In this document: one piece after another, positions 45,542-53,810 of the stretch | Numbering within the stretch: position 1 is the first letter of the stretch | Layout: every line of letters begins with the position of its first letter | From: CAVYXK01 sp963772445 | GTDB taxonomy: Bacteria; Pseudomonadota; Alphaproteobacteria; Acetobacterales; Acetobacteraceae | DNA: 64,000 nt | Assembly (NCBI GenBank): GCA_963772445.1 | Contig: CAVYXK010000019.1 | Coordinates: 1,116,001 to 1,180,000, forward strand | Reading direction: 5' to 3' | Notes under the pieces: model-generated | What the model was told of the DNA's origin: nothing | The model's input: only the letters and a program-made list of their open reading frames with translations | Database searches by the model: none | Made by a program: the position numbers and the translations under genes

Positions 45542-46285
45542 ATGACGCAGAATATCTATGACGATGCCGGCTTCTTCGAGGGTTACAGCCGGCTGCCTCG
45601 TTCGATCGAGGGGCTGGACGGCGCTCCGGAATGGCTGGCGCTCTGCGCCTTGCTGCCGGACCTCCCCGGGCGTGCGGTGCTGGATCTTGGCTGCGGCTTC
45701 GGCTGGTTCTGCCGCTGGGCACGAGAGAACGGGGCGGCGCGCGTCCTTGGGATCAACGTCTCCGAGCGCATGCTGGCGCGGGCCCGGGCGACAACACAAG
45801 ATGCGGCAATCGCGTATGACAGGGCTGATCTGGAACAGATCGAACTGCCGGCGGGCGCCTTCGACCTGGTGTATAGTTCCCTGGCGCTGCATTACATTGC
45901 GGACCTGAACCGGCTGCTCGAGCAGGTGTATCGCTCGCTACGTCCGGGTGGGCGCCTGGTTTTTTCTGTGGAACATCCGATCTTTACAGCACCGACCCGT
46001 CCGGGCTGGCGGATCGATGCCGAGGGCCACAAGACCTGGCCGATCGACAGCTATCTGGAGGAGGGCCCGCGCTCGACGGACTGGCTCGCCAAGGGCGTGA
46101 TTAAGCAGCACCGTACGGTTGCGGGCTATATCAATGCAGTGCTTGTGGCCGGGTTCTCGCTGCGCCATGTCGAGGAATGGGGACCGACGGAGCAGCAGAT
46201 CGCCTCGCGTCCTGCCCTGGCGGATGAGCAGCGGCGTCCTCCTTTCCTGCTGGTGGCGGCGGAACGCGCGCAGTCAGAACCGTGA
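45542..46285 (+). CDS. Class I SAM-dependent methyltransferase
   Basis: 247 residues. SAM motif I is AVLDLGCGFGWFCRWARENG; the later VYSSLALHYIADLNRLLEQV and LRPGGRLVFSVEHPIFT fit the UbiE/Tam-like Methyltransf_11 pattern. The methyl acceptor is unknown. The ATG at 45542 begins TQNIYDDAGFFEGYSRLP, a common start for this subgroup. Confidence 0.87.
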   Translation: MTQNIYDDAGFFEGYSRLPRSIEGLDGAPEWLALCALLPDLPGRAVLDLGCGFGWFCRWARENGAARVLGINVSERMLARARATTQDAAIAYDRADLEQIELPAGAFDLVYSSLALHYIADLNRLLEQVYRSLRPGGRLVFSVEHPIFTAPTRPGWRIDAEGHKTWPIDSYLEEGPRSTDWLAKGVIKQHRTVAGYINAVLVAGFSLRHVEEWGPTEQQIASRPALADEQRRPPFLLVAAERAQSEP

Positions 46286-46348
46286 GCCCCATGAAGGTCC
46301 ACCAAGCGGCGTGTCGAAGTCCATGACCCGCAAGGGGAGGAGGGTTCG

Positions 46349-47350
46349 GTGATGGTCGCACTTGCCGTCATCTTCATGTTCGTGGTGCTGGTGCTGCTGT
46401 ATTCGGTGCGCATCGCCAATGAGTGGCAGCGCGCCGTCGTGTTGCGGCTGGGCCGGTTCATCGGCGTGAAGGGGCCAGGGCTCTACCTGCTGTTCCCGCT
46501 CATCGATCGGGTCGCGCAGGTGATCGACATGCGGATCCAGACCACCACGATTACCGCCGAACAGGCGCTGACTCGCGATACGGTCGCGGTCGGTGTCGAT
46601 GCCATCGTGTTCTGGCAGGTGGAGGACGCCGAGGCCGCGGCGATCAGCATTGCCAACTATCGCGAGGCGATCGAACGCGTGGCGCAGACCAGCCTGCGCG
46701 AGACGATCGGTGCCAGCGAACTCGGCCGCCTGCTGTCGGACCGCCGCTCGGCCGACGAGCAGCTCCGCGCGACGATCGCCGAGAAGACTGCGACCTGGGG
46801 TGTTGTGGTGCGCAGCGTCGAGATCCGCGACGTGGCTATCCCGCGCGAGTTGCAGGACGCGATGAGCCGCCAGGCGCAGGCTGAGCGGGAGAAGACGGCG
46901 CGCGTGACGCTGGCTTCGGCCGAGCAGGCGATCGCGCAGCAGATCCTCGAGGCGGCGGCGCTCTACGCGCGCGATCCATATGCGCTCAAGCTGCGGCAGA
47001 TGAACCTGCTCTATGAGATGAATAAGGAGCGCGGCGTGACGGTGCTGATCCCGAGCGACCTCGCCAGCAGCCTGGGCGGGCTGCTCAGCGTGGGTGAAAC
47101 GGCGAAGACCCCGGGACCCATAGGGCGGCAACCGGCGCCCGCCGCAGTGGGCGCCGGTTGCGTCCCCGACCGATTAAAATCCGCTTGCGAGATGATTGGG
47201 CGCACTGCGTCATTCCCTGGCTTGGCCGGGGCATCCACGACTTTTCTTGCTGGTACCAAGAACAAAACGTGGGCGGTCGGCCTTCGCCGGCCATGTCCGC
47301 ATGATGCCGCGACCCGTCGAGAGTCAAATCTCTCGGCCGCTTGGTATTAG
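46349..47350 (+). CDS. Slipin (SPFH/band 7) with a read-through tail
   Basis: 333 residues. An N-terminal membrane helix (VALAVIFMFVVLVLLYSVRI) precedes the band-7 core: EWQRAVVLRLGRFIGVKGPG, TTTITAEQALTRDTVAVGVD and DAMSRQAQAEREKTARVTLA. Slipins organise membrane microdomains. Typical members end near residue 255 (about 47110); the last 80 residues here come from a degenerate REP-like repeat and look unselected. A one-base change or a lost stop may explain the extension. The start is GTG 46349 with GGAGGA upstream, or ATG 46352. Confidence 0.87.
   Translation: MMVALAVIFMFVVLVLLYSVRIANEWQRAVVLRLGRFIGVKGPGLYLLFPLIDRVAQVIDMRIQTTTITAEQALTRDTVAVGVDAIVFWQVEDAEAAAISIANYREAIERVAQTSLRETIGASELGRLLSDRRSADEQLRATIAEKTATWGVVVRSVEIRDVAIPRELQDAMSRQAQAEREKTARVTLASAEQAIAQQILEAAALYARDPYALKLRQMNLLYEMNKERGVTVLIPSDLASSLGGLLSVGETAKTPGPIGRQPAPAAVGAGCVPDRLKSACEMIGRTASFPGLAGASTTFLAGTKNKTWAVGLRRPCPHDAATRRESNLSAAWY
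47210..47306. repeat. Degenerate REP-like element
   Basis: Outer arms CGTCATTCCCTGGC and GCATGATGCCGCG, middle arms CATCCACG and CGTGGGCG, inner arms TCTTG and CAAGA. It shares the CATCCACG...CGTGG layout with the element at 18057. It is translated as the slipin tail. Confidence 0.55.
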
Positions 47351-47505
47351 ACTTTCTTAAGACAAACCGCCGCGCCGCAGAGAAGGCCGGGAGGTTACCA
47401 GCCTGTTTCGGGAAACAATCGGGCAACATGGCAAAATTGGGGCTGGCGCAATCAGGGCGGCCTGCGCTACAAGCTTCCCGCCAAACTGAACCGAGACCAT
47501 CCAAG

Positions 47506-47700
47506 ATGCGTTTTATTGCCGTTCTGCTGACGGTCCTCTGCCTTGGTGCCTGCAACGCGATGCAGAGCAATTCCGAGCAAGGCTTCGTCGATCAGGCCGG
47601 CTGGGAGCACCAGCAGGCGATCCTTGATGCCAATGCGATCCTCCAAGGGATGAACCAGGCCCGCGCGCAGACGGAGCGCCTCGCGAAGCAGGCGCCGTAG
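47506..47700 (+). CDS. Small lipoprotein
   Basis: 64 residues. Signal peptide IAVLLTVLCLGAC with a lipobox Cys near residue 16, then a short helical part (WEHQQAILDANAILQGMNQA). No family is recognised. The ATG at 47506 is chosen because upstream in-frame residues precede the signal peptide. Confidence 0.6.
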   Translation: MRFIAVLLTVLCLGACNAMQSNSEQGFVDQAGWEHQQAILDANAILQGMNQARAQTERLAKQAP

Positions 47701-47735
47701 CAGCCAATCATTGCGAACCAAATCATCGGGCCGGT

Positions 47736-47981
47736 TTAGCCCGGCAGCTTCGCCGCCACTACCCGCACCAAATCGCCGACCGACTGCAAGCTGTCGAGCT
47801 CGCGCGTCGTCAATCGAATGGCGAAACGTTCCTCAACCGCCATGATGATCTCGATCTGCTTGAACGAATCCCACCCTGTCACGTCCCTGGCAGTCAGCTC
47901 CGGACGCAGCGGCACTTCGCGTTGGAACACGTCCTGGAAGATCTCGGCGAGCGCCTGGTAAATCTCTGACTCCGTCGGCAT
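47736..47981 (-). CDS. Acyl carrier protein
   Basis: 81 residues. Phosphopantetheine site GWDSFKQIEIIMAVEERFAI; helix I is YQALAEIFQDVFQRE. The ATG at 47981 is four bases after the FkbH-like gene stop. It is a dedicated carrier for the FkbH-like protein rather than the fatty-acid ACP, judged by context. Confidence 0.85.
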   Translation of the reverse strand: MPTESEIYQALAEIFQDVFQREVPLRPELTARDVTGWDSFKQIEIIMAVEERFAIRLTTRELDSLQSVGDLVRVVAAKLPG

Positions 47982-47985
47982 AGCC

Positions 47986-49890
47986 TCAGCCTTCCTCAAG
48001 ATGGATGAAGCTGGGCGCCGGGACGAAGTTGTGCAGGTCTAGCATCGCGCGGCTTCCGCCCGCCGGAGTCGTCTCCATCACCGTGAACCCCAGCTTCGCG
48101 TAATGGTCCTTCACCATGCCATTCTTCTTCGTCGGGATATACTCGCCGACCAGCCGGCTGGCGCCGAGTAGCCGGGCCTGCCGGGCAATCAGATCGAGAG
48201 TCGCTTCCTCGACCTGCCGGCCGAGCACCCGGCAGCTCATCAGCCAGGTGTCGATCATGAGGTCACGATCGCCCGCCTTGCGACCGATCACGATGGCGAT
48301 CACCCCGTTATCGCCGAACCGATCGATCAGCCGGAGCTGCAGGCCGAAGGCGGCGGGATCGTCCATCACCGCCATCACCTCGGCTTCGGTATAGCGGCGC
48401 GTGGTCAGGTTGAACTGGTTCGATTTGTTAATAAGCTGCACCGTCCGGGCAAGCCCGATGCGGTCGAATCGCCGCCACACCAGCCGCATCTCCAGCCCGC
48501 GCAGATAGCCTTCGAGATCGGTGGCCGAACGGCGCAGCGCGTCGCGGGCGCGGTTGCCGTGATACTGCGCGGTGCGCTCGCGGTCTTCGTCGGTGACGGT
48601 AAGTGCCTCGAAATACCCGGCATCGGCGATGGCCGAGATGAACCCCACGGGGTCCTCCGCTAACCTCGGGCACCGCGACCATCGGCAGCTCGCGGCGCAC
48701 TAGGTTGCGCTCGAACGGGTTGTCATCGACGAACACCAGGGCGTCGAGCCCGATATTCAGCTCGGCGGCGATGGCGCGGATATTGGCCGGCTTGTCGTCC
48801 CAGTTGATGGCGAAGGCAGCGATGTCGCTCCGCTTCAGCGCCATCTCGGGATGCCGCTCGAACGGCTCGAGGGCATTCGCCTCGTCGTTCTTGGAGCACA
48901 CGGCCAGGATCACGCCGCGCCGCGCCAGCTCCCGGCAGTAGTGCTGGAAGGCCAGATAGGCCTCGCCGCCGGCGCTGCCCTGGCCGATCACGATGCCCTC
49001 CAGCCCGTCATCGCCGACCACGCCGCCCCAGAGCGTGTTGTCGAGGTCGAGCACCAGGCACTTGGCCGACCGGCCCTGGTGGGCGGCGAGCAGGCGCGCC
49101 ACCAGCTCGCCGTACATCGGCGCCGCCGCCGGCGTGACCTCCTGCTTGGCATGGTGCCAGAAGGTGGGGTTGTGCCACGCCGCCAGCCCGTCCCGTGCAG
49201 CGCGGTCGTCGAGCGCCAGCAGACCGACACCCGCTTCATCCGCCATCGATCGCAGCAAGGCGTTCAGTCGGGAGACGAACGCGGCGCGCGAGCCCGCCAG
49301 CCGGTGCTCGTTCGATCCCAAGCAGCGGCGGATGCACTGGCAGGACGGTCTGCTGGATCACCTTGCAACCGAACGCCTCGCGAGCCAGGCGCCAGACCTC
49401 GCGGAGGTGTGCGGCGGTCTCATCGAGAGCCGCGGAAACCGCCTCGGAGGCCATCCCGGCGTCGATTCCCCGCACCAAGTGATGCGCATCGAGGGCCACC
49501 AGCACCGTGCTGGGGCGGAACGCGTGCAGCGCCGAGCCGGGGTCGGTCAGCTCCTGCCGGTACTGGCCGAATTCGTTCTCGTAGGTGTCGATCCAGATGC
49601 CCCGCCGCAGGGCGCCGACCCGGATCGCCGGTAGCAGAGTGTCCCATGGTGGCGGAGCCGAGCAGGGCCACGCGCTCGGGTCGGGTGGCCAGGCCCGGCG
49701 GCTGCGCCGGGAGCACGCGGCGCACTGCTTGGTCGAGGTTATTGGTCAGCACGAAGGACAGGTTGGTGTTGGCCAGCCAGACGGCGGCGGCCCAGGCGGC
49801 CTGCGGATCCGGCGATGGATCGGCGCCGAGAGCACGCAGGCGCGCGCGCCAGTCATCCGGAATGGGGGGGAGCCAGTGCAGAGCGGTCAT
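47986..49890 (-). pseudogene. FkbH-like HAD-GNAT protein, three frameshifts
   Basis: The N-terminal part reads from ATG 49890 (TALHWLPPIPDDWRARLRAL). The HAD phosphatase domain has CLVLDLDNTLWGGVVGDDGL and NIGLDALVFVDDNPFERNLV. The GNAT-like C-terminus has RLIDRFGDNGVIAIVIGRKA. Joining them needs one-base removals near 49648 (after LLGSATM), 49317 (before GSNEHRLAG) and 48653 (before DPVGFISA). FkbH proteins load a glycolytic triose onto an ACP; the ACP gene follows directly. Three independent breaks in one gene suggest sequencing error as much as decay. Confidence 0.8.
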
Positions 49891-50041
49891 GGCCGGGGTC
49901 TATGTTGCACCGCCAAACCTGACCGATTTCGCCACCCGAAGTCGAGAGCGAAAAACGTCCGCCGGCGCGATCGGCAATAGTTCACAATCACATCGCGTTC
50001 GCGTATCAAGCCGTTGGGACCTCAGGAGGGACGAGCCGGGT

Positions 50042-51451
50042 ATGCTGGCCGGATACGTTGACCGCATTTCGCACGGCGACATCGCCGGCTGGGCGGCTGA
50101 CAAGGAACGGCCGGACGAGACGGTCGAGGTATCGATCTTTGTGGATGAGTACAAGCGGGCGCAGCTCGCCTGCGATCTGGCCCGTCCCGATCTGCGCCAG
50201 AGCGGCCAGTGGGGCGACGGGCGGCACGGCTTCCGCTTCAGATTTCCAGCTACGCTCGCGCGGGAGGTGACGCACCGCGTCTCGGTCCGGTTCACCGCGA
50301 CCGGCCGTGCGTTGAACGAGGGCGAGGTGATGCTGTCGCCGGACGGCACCACCGCCCTGCCGGTGCGGAATCGGACCGAAACGGAAGAAATGCTTTGGCT
50401 GCCCGCGCCGGCGACGCCGCGGGACACCTTCCGGCTATTTCCGTTCTTCGATCGGAGCTATGGTCTGTCCGATCTGCTCGCGCGGCTCGACTTCACCGCC
50501 CGCCAGCCGCGCGACGTCTGTTATGCGGTGTTCGGCGCGTTGCCCACCCCCGGCGATCTCAATGAGTTCGCAGCTAACGGCTACGCGCCGCGCGATCACC
50601 TGAATCAGCTCCTGATGTCGGCTGCGTTCCAGCAGGAGGTGCTGACCCTGCTGTTGAACGCCTTCCCCGAGAAGCGGCGGTTGTTGTTCGTTCACATCCC
50701 CAAATGCGCCGGTAGCGACCTTTCGCACCACTTGATGACCCGCTATCCATCGATCGACCAACGCTTGATGGAGGAGCGATGGACGTCCAAGGATGTGCTG
50801 TTCACCGCTCTGCGGGATCTGGGGCCGGCGCTGCCGCTGTTCGACAGCATTTTCGTACGTGGCCATATCCGGCTGAACTGGTATCTCGATCGCGGTTTGG
50901 CGCGTCCGATTGACCGGCTTTTCACCATCATGCGCCACCCGATCGAGATCGCGGTGTCGCAGACCAACTACGTGATGATGCGGATCGCCCAGGATCTGGA
51001 ATCCGGCAAGATCGGCTTGGACACACAACAGTGGCTCGTTCATCTTGGACTCGAGGACATTCAGGCACGGCCGCTGGCCGACTTGGCCGAGCATGTCTGC
51101 CGCAAGACGTTACGTACGCGGGAGATTGTGATCGCCAACCCGCTCTGCCACTGGCTGGGCGGCGGCGACGCCGCGACCGTGCTGGAGCGGCTGGCGGCGA
51201 GCGGGGCGGAGGTGACGGAGACCACCCGCTACAACAGATGGCTGCAGGAGACCTGGGGGATCGAGAGCACAACGCGCCTCAATGAATCCCGCAAATTCAT
51301 CAGCCAGACCGCGCTGGACCGCGAGGAGCTGGACTACCTCAACGAGATTTCCGCCGAAGACGCCAAGCTGTTCGAGACGGTGCAGCAACGCCTCGCCGGG
51401 CTGGGTACAAGCTGGCTCACCGGCAGCCAGCTCCGCCCGGCAAAAGGTTGA
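50042..51451 (+). CDS. Sulfotransferase-like protein with an N-terminal surface domain
   Basis: 469 residues from ATG 50042. Residues 1-95 (GYVDRISHGDIAGWAADKER and GDGRHGFRFRFPATL) resemble a beta domain seen at the N-terminus of surface glycan enzymes. A helical part follows (LFPFFDRSYGLSDLLARLDF). The C-terminal domain starts RLLFVHIPKCAGSDLSHHLM, the PAPS-loop form of carbohydrate sulfotransferases. The substrate is unknown. It is divergent from the FkbH-like gene and followed by two genes in the same direction. Confidence 0.75.
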   Translation: MLAGYVDRISHGDIAGWAADKERPDETVEVSIFVDEYKRAQLACDLARPDLRQSGQWGDGRHGFRFRFPATLAREVTHRVSVRFTATGRALNEGEVMLSPDGTTALPVRNRTETEEMLWLPAPATPRDTFRLFPFFDRSYGLSDLLARLDFTARQPRDVCYAVFGALPTPGDLNEFAANGYAPRDHLNQLLMSAAFQQEVLTLLLNAFPEKRRLLFVHIPKCAGSDLSHHLMTRYPSIDQRLMEERWTSKDVLFTALRDLGPALPLFDSIFVRGHIRLNWYLDRGLARPIDRLFTIMRHPIEIAVSQTNYVMMRIAQDLESGKIGLDTQQWLVHLGLEDIQARPLADLAEHVCRKTLRTREIVIANPLCHWLGGGDAATVLERLAASGAEVTETTRYNRWLQETWGIESTTRLNESRKFISQTALDREELDYLNEISAEDAKLFETVQQRLAGLGTSWLTGSQLRPAKG

Positions 51452-51502
51452 GCCTGCGGCTTCGGCTGCGCTATCTCTCGCCACGCAGCAAGGAGCGGCG
51501 TC

Positions 51503-52666
51503 TTGTCGAGCGAGCTGGTTCTGAACCTCGCCTTCGGTCGGAATAGCGGCGATGCCAACTATCTCGGCTTCGGTTGGTCAGGGGACGAGGACGGCTTCCG
51601 GTGGATGGTCGGTGAGTGGAGCGAGCTATGGCTCGAATGTCCCGGGCCCGGCAACTACTTGCTGGAACTGGAACTGTCGCCGTTCGTGCATCCGCCGGCG
51701 TTGCCGGTGCAGCGCCTGGCGGTCGCGGTGCGTGGGACCGTCATCGGGCGCTCCACGGTGCCCGGATTTAGCACGCTCGGCTATCGGATCCCCGCCGATC
51801 TGCTGGTCGGCCAGGGGCCCGTGCGCCTCAGCTTCCTGCATCCCGACGCCGCCCGTCCGGGGGATCTGACCGACAACCGCGACGACCGTCGTCTCGCGCT
51901 TTCGGTGCGGCGGCTCGGGCTTTACCGCGTGTCCGGCGACATGTCGCTGCGCCGCCTGCAGGGCGGCGCAGCGGTGGCCGCCGCCGAGATCGGTGCGCTG
52001 GTCGGCATCCCCGCATTGCAGTTCATGCTTGGCTTCGAGAGTCTCGGCGACAACTGCGAGTTCGGGCTGGTGCAGCGACGCTGCGGCGCGGAGCCGCTCG
52101 GGTTGCTGCGATTCTCCAACATCGAGTTGGGACCATTGCTCCGTGGCCTGGTGGCGGAGTTCGACGAGCTAGGCGCACGTGAGAACCTGGAGCTTACCTT
52201 GTCGGAGGGCGAGCGCCGGGAATACGTACTGTACGAGACGCGGTATGCACTGACCTTCCACACCTTCCAGTACGAGGGCGAGGTGGATGCGGCGGAGCTG
52301 ATGGGCAAGCAGATCGCGCGTCTGAGGCTGTTGCGGCGGAAATTCCTGGAGGATCTGCGCGACGGCGAGAAGATCTTTGTCTGCAAGCGTAACGAGCCGA
52401 TGAGCGAACAGGAGGTGCTGCCGCTGCACGAGGTGCTGAACCGGTTCGCGCCGAACACGCTGCTGTTCGTGACGCCGGCCGACGCGGCGCATCCGCCCGG
52501 CACGGTCGAGCGCCTGATGCCTGGCCTGCTCAGGGGGTGGATCGATCGTTTCGCCCCGCCCGAGAACGCGCACGACCTGTCGCTGGAGTGCTGGCTCGCG
52601 GTGTGCGTCAACGCCCACCGACTGGCGCGCGAGACGGTGGCGGTCGCCCCGCTTCCGGCAAGCTAG
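51503..52666 (+). CDS. Unknown protein with a SLGDNCEFG motif
   Basis: 387 residues from a TTG with AAGGAG upstream. The N-terminal half is beta-rich (ELVLNLAFGRNSGDANYLGF). The C-terminal half has FESLGDNCEFGLVQRRCG, a Cys-bearing motif like those of DUF1796-type papain-like proteins, and TFHTFQYEGEVDAAELMGKQ. No enzyme class can be assigned. It lies between the sulfotransferase-like and methyltransferase genes, which suggests a surface-glycan role. Confidence 0.65.
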   Translation: MSSELVLNLAFGRNSGDANYLGFGWSGDEDGFRWMVGEWSELWLECPGPGNYLLELELSPFVHPPALPVQRLAVAVRGTVIGRSTVPGFSTLGYRIPADLLVGQGPVRLSFLHPDAARPGDLTDNRDDRRLALSVRRLGLYRVSGDMSLRRLQGGAAVAAAEIGALVGIPALQFMLGFESLGDNCEFGLVQRRCGAEPLGLLRFSNIELGPLLRGLVAEFDELGARENLELTLSEGERREYVLYETRYALTFHTFQYEGEVDAAELMGKQIARLRLLRRKFLEDLRDGEKIFVCKRNEPMSEQEVLPLHEVLNRFAPNTLLFVTPADAAHPPGTVERLMPGLLRGWIDRFAPPENAHDLSLECWLAVCVNAHRLARETVAVAPLPAS

Positions 52667-52674
52667 GATCGAAA

Positions 52675-53343
52675 ATGGCCGATGACGAGTTACGCCAGCA
52701 GCTCCGGGACTATCGCTGGGGGCTGGCGCTCAGGGAGCTCTATCTGCCGCGCCGCGCGCCAGAGACCGTGCGCCGCCACGCCGAACTCTACGACTGCGCG
52801 GCCGCGCGGCTCGGCGCGGATAGCCCGATCGACCTGTTGGAATTCGGCGTCGGCCATGGCCATACGATGCGCGCGTTTATAAGCCTCTTCCGCAATCCAG
52901 ATGCACGATTCGTCGGCTTCGACAGCTTTGTCGGCCTGCCGGAGCCGTGGCTCATGCATGACCGTGGCGCATTTTCTTCTGGCGGTGTGCCGCCTGCCAT
53001 CGGCGACGCAAGGGTTCAGTTCGTCAAGGGGTGGTTTCAGGATACCGTCGCCGGCTACCTTGCGGCGCGATCGGACTGGCGCAGCCCGGTGCTGGTCCAT
53101 TTCGATGCCGACCTTTACTCTTCGACCCTGTTCCTGTTGACCACGCTGTGGCACTATCTGCCGCGATATTATTTCATCATGGACGACTTCATTTTCGACG
53201 AGATGATCGCGCTGCACGATTTCTCGGCAGCCTATCCCATCGAGATCGAGTTCTTCGCGCAGACCACGGGTGGCGGGTCGCTGCCCAACCCGGATCAGGT
53301 CTTCGGCCGCATCCAGCGGACTCGATTTCGGCTGCCTGATTGA
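52675..53343 (+). CDS. TylF/MycF-like SAM methyltransferase
   Basis: 222 residues. Motif I is LLEFGVGHGHTMRAFISLFR, then FVGFDSFVGLPEPWLMHDRG, VLVHFDADLYSSTLFLLTTL and YYFIMDDFIFDEM with the metal-site Asp pair. The family methylates sugar hydroxyls. It starts eight bases after the upstream stop. Confidence 0.82.
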   Translation: MADDELRQQLRDYRWGLALRELYLPRRAPETVRRHAELYDCAAARLGADSPIDLLEFGVGHGHTMRAFISLFRNPDARFVGFDSFVGLPEPWLMHDRGAFSSGGVPPAIGDARVQFVKGWFQDTVAGYLAARSDWRSPVLVHFDADLYSSTLFLLTTLWHYLPRYYFIMDDFIFDEMIALHDFSAAYPIEIEFFAQTTGGGSLPNPDQVFGRIQRTRFRLPD

Positions 53344-53392
53344 GGCAAGCTGTCGCTAGAGGCCGCCTGATCAACCAACATCAAGTAGACGT

Positions 53393-53800
53393 CTACGTCC
53401 TTTGATTCGTTGCTTTCGCAATCATGTAGTCAAGGCGCTTCCAATAGGCCCATTCTCCGGTTCGATCAGGACGGCCCGCCGCGCTGGTTCGACCGCTTCC
53501 GTGAACCGCCCTTTGCGGGCAAGCAGATCGCTTAGGACGAAATGCGCGGCGGCGGAGCGCGAGACGAACGGATGGCCGCCTCGAAGACTGGCACTGTCGC
53601 ATCGAATTGTTCGGCCCAGGACAGATGGTCGCACGAGCGTTGCTTGTCCAGCACGAGCTCCTGCAACCGATCCACCCGGCGCACTGCGGCAACCCGGTGT
53701 ACGGCCAGAGGAAGGCGCCGGTGACGTGTGGCACAAGGTGAATCGTGGTCCGTGTCGTGAGGCCGCCGACGCGCGGCGCAAAATCGACAACCTGCTGCAC
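53393..53800 (-). pseudogene. Degenerate TPR/glycan-associated gene remnant
   Basis: One frame gives TTIHLVPHVTGAFLWPYTG; another gives AAAHFVLSDLLARKGRFTEA and VEPARRAVLIEPENGP, a TPR unit; a third gives YWKRLDYMIAKATNQ. At least two frame changes link them. The pieces recall C-terminal parts of WcbI/TPR-type capsule proteins. The N-terminal part is replaced by the beta-helix gene at 53811. Confidence 0.5.
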
Positions 53801-53810
53801 ATCCTCCCGA

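Noticed and set aside
44830..45892. 348-codon minus-strand frame opposite RidA and the methyltransferase
   Set aside because: Shadow frame; the plus strand has family motifs and overlaps.
48851..50041. Upstream extension of the sulfotransferase-like gene to 48851
   Set aside because: The extension is the antisense of the FkbH-like gene and is Arg/Pro-rich; the ATG at 50042 fits.
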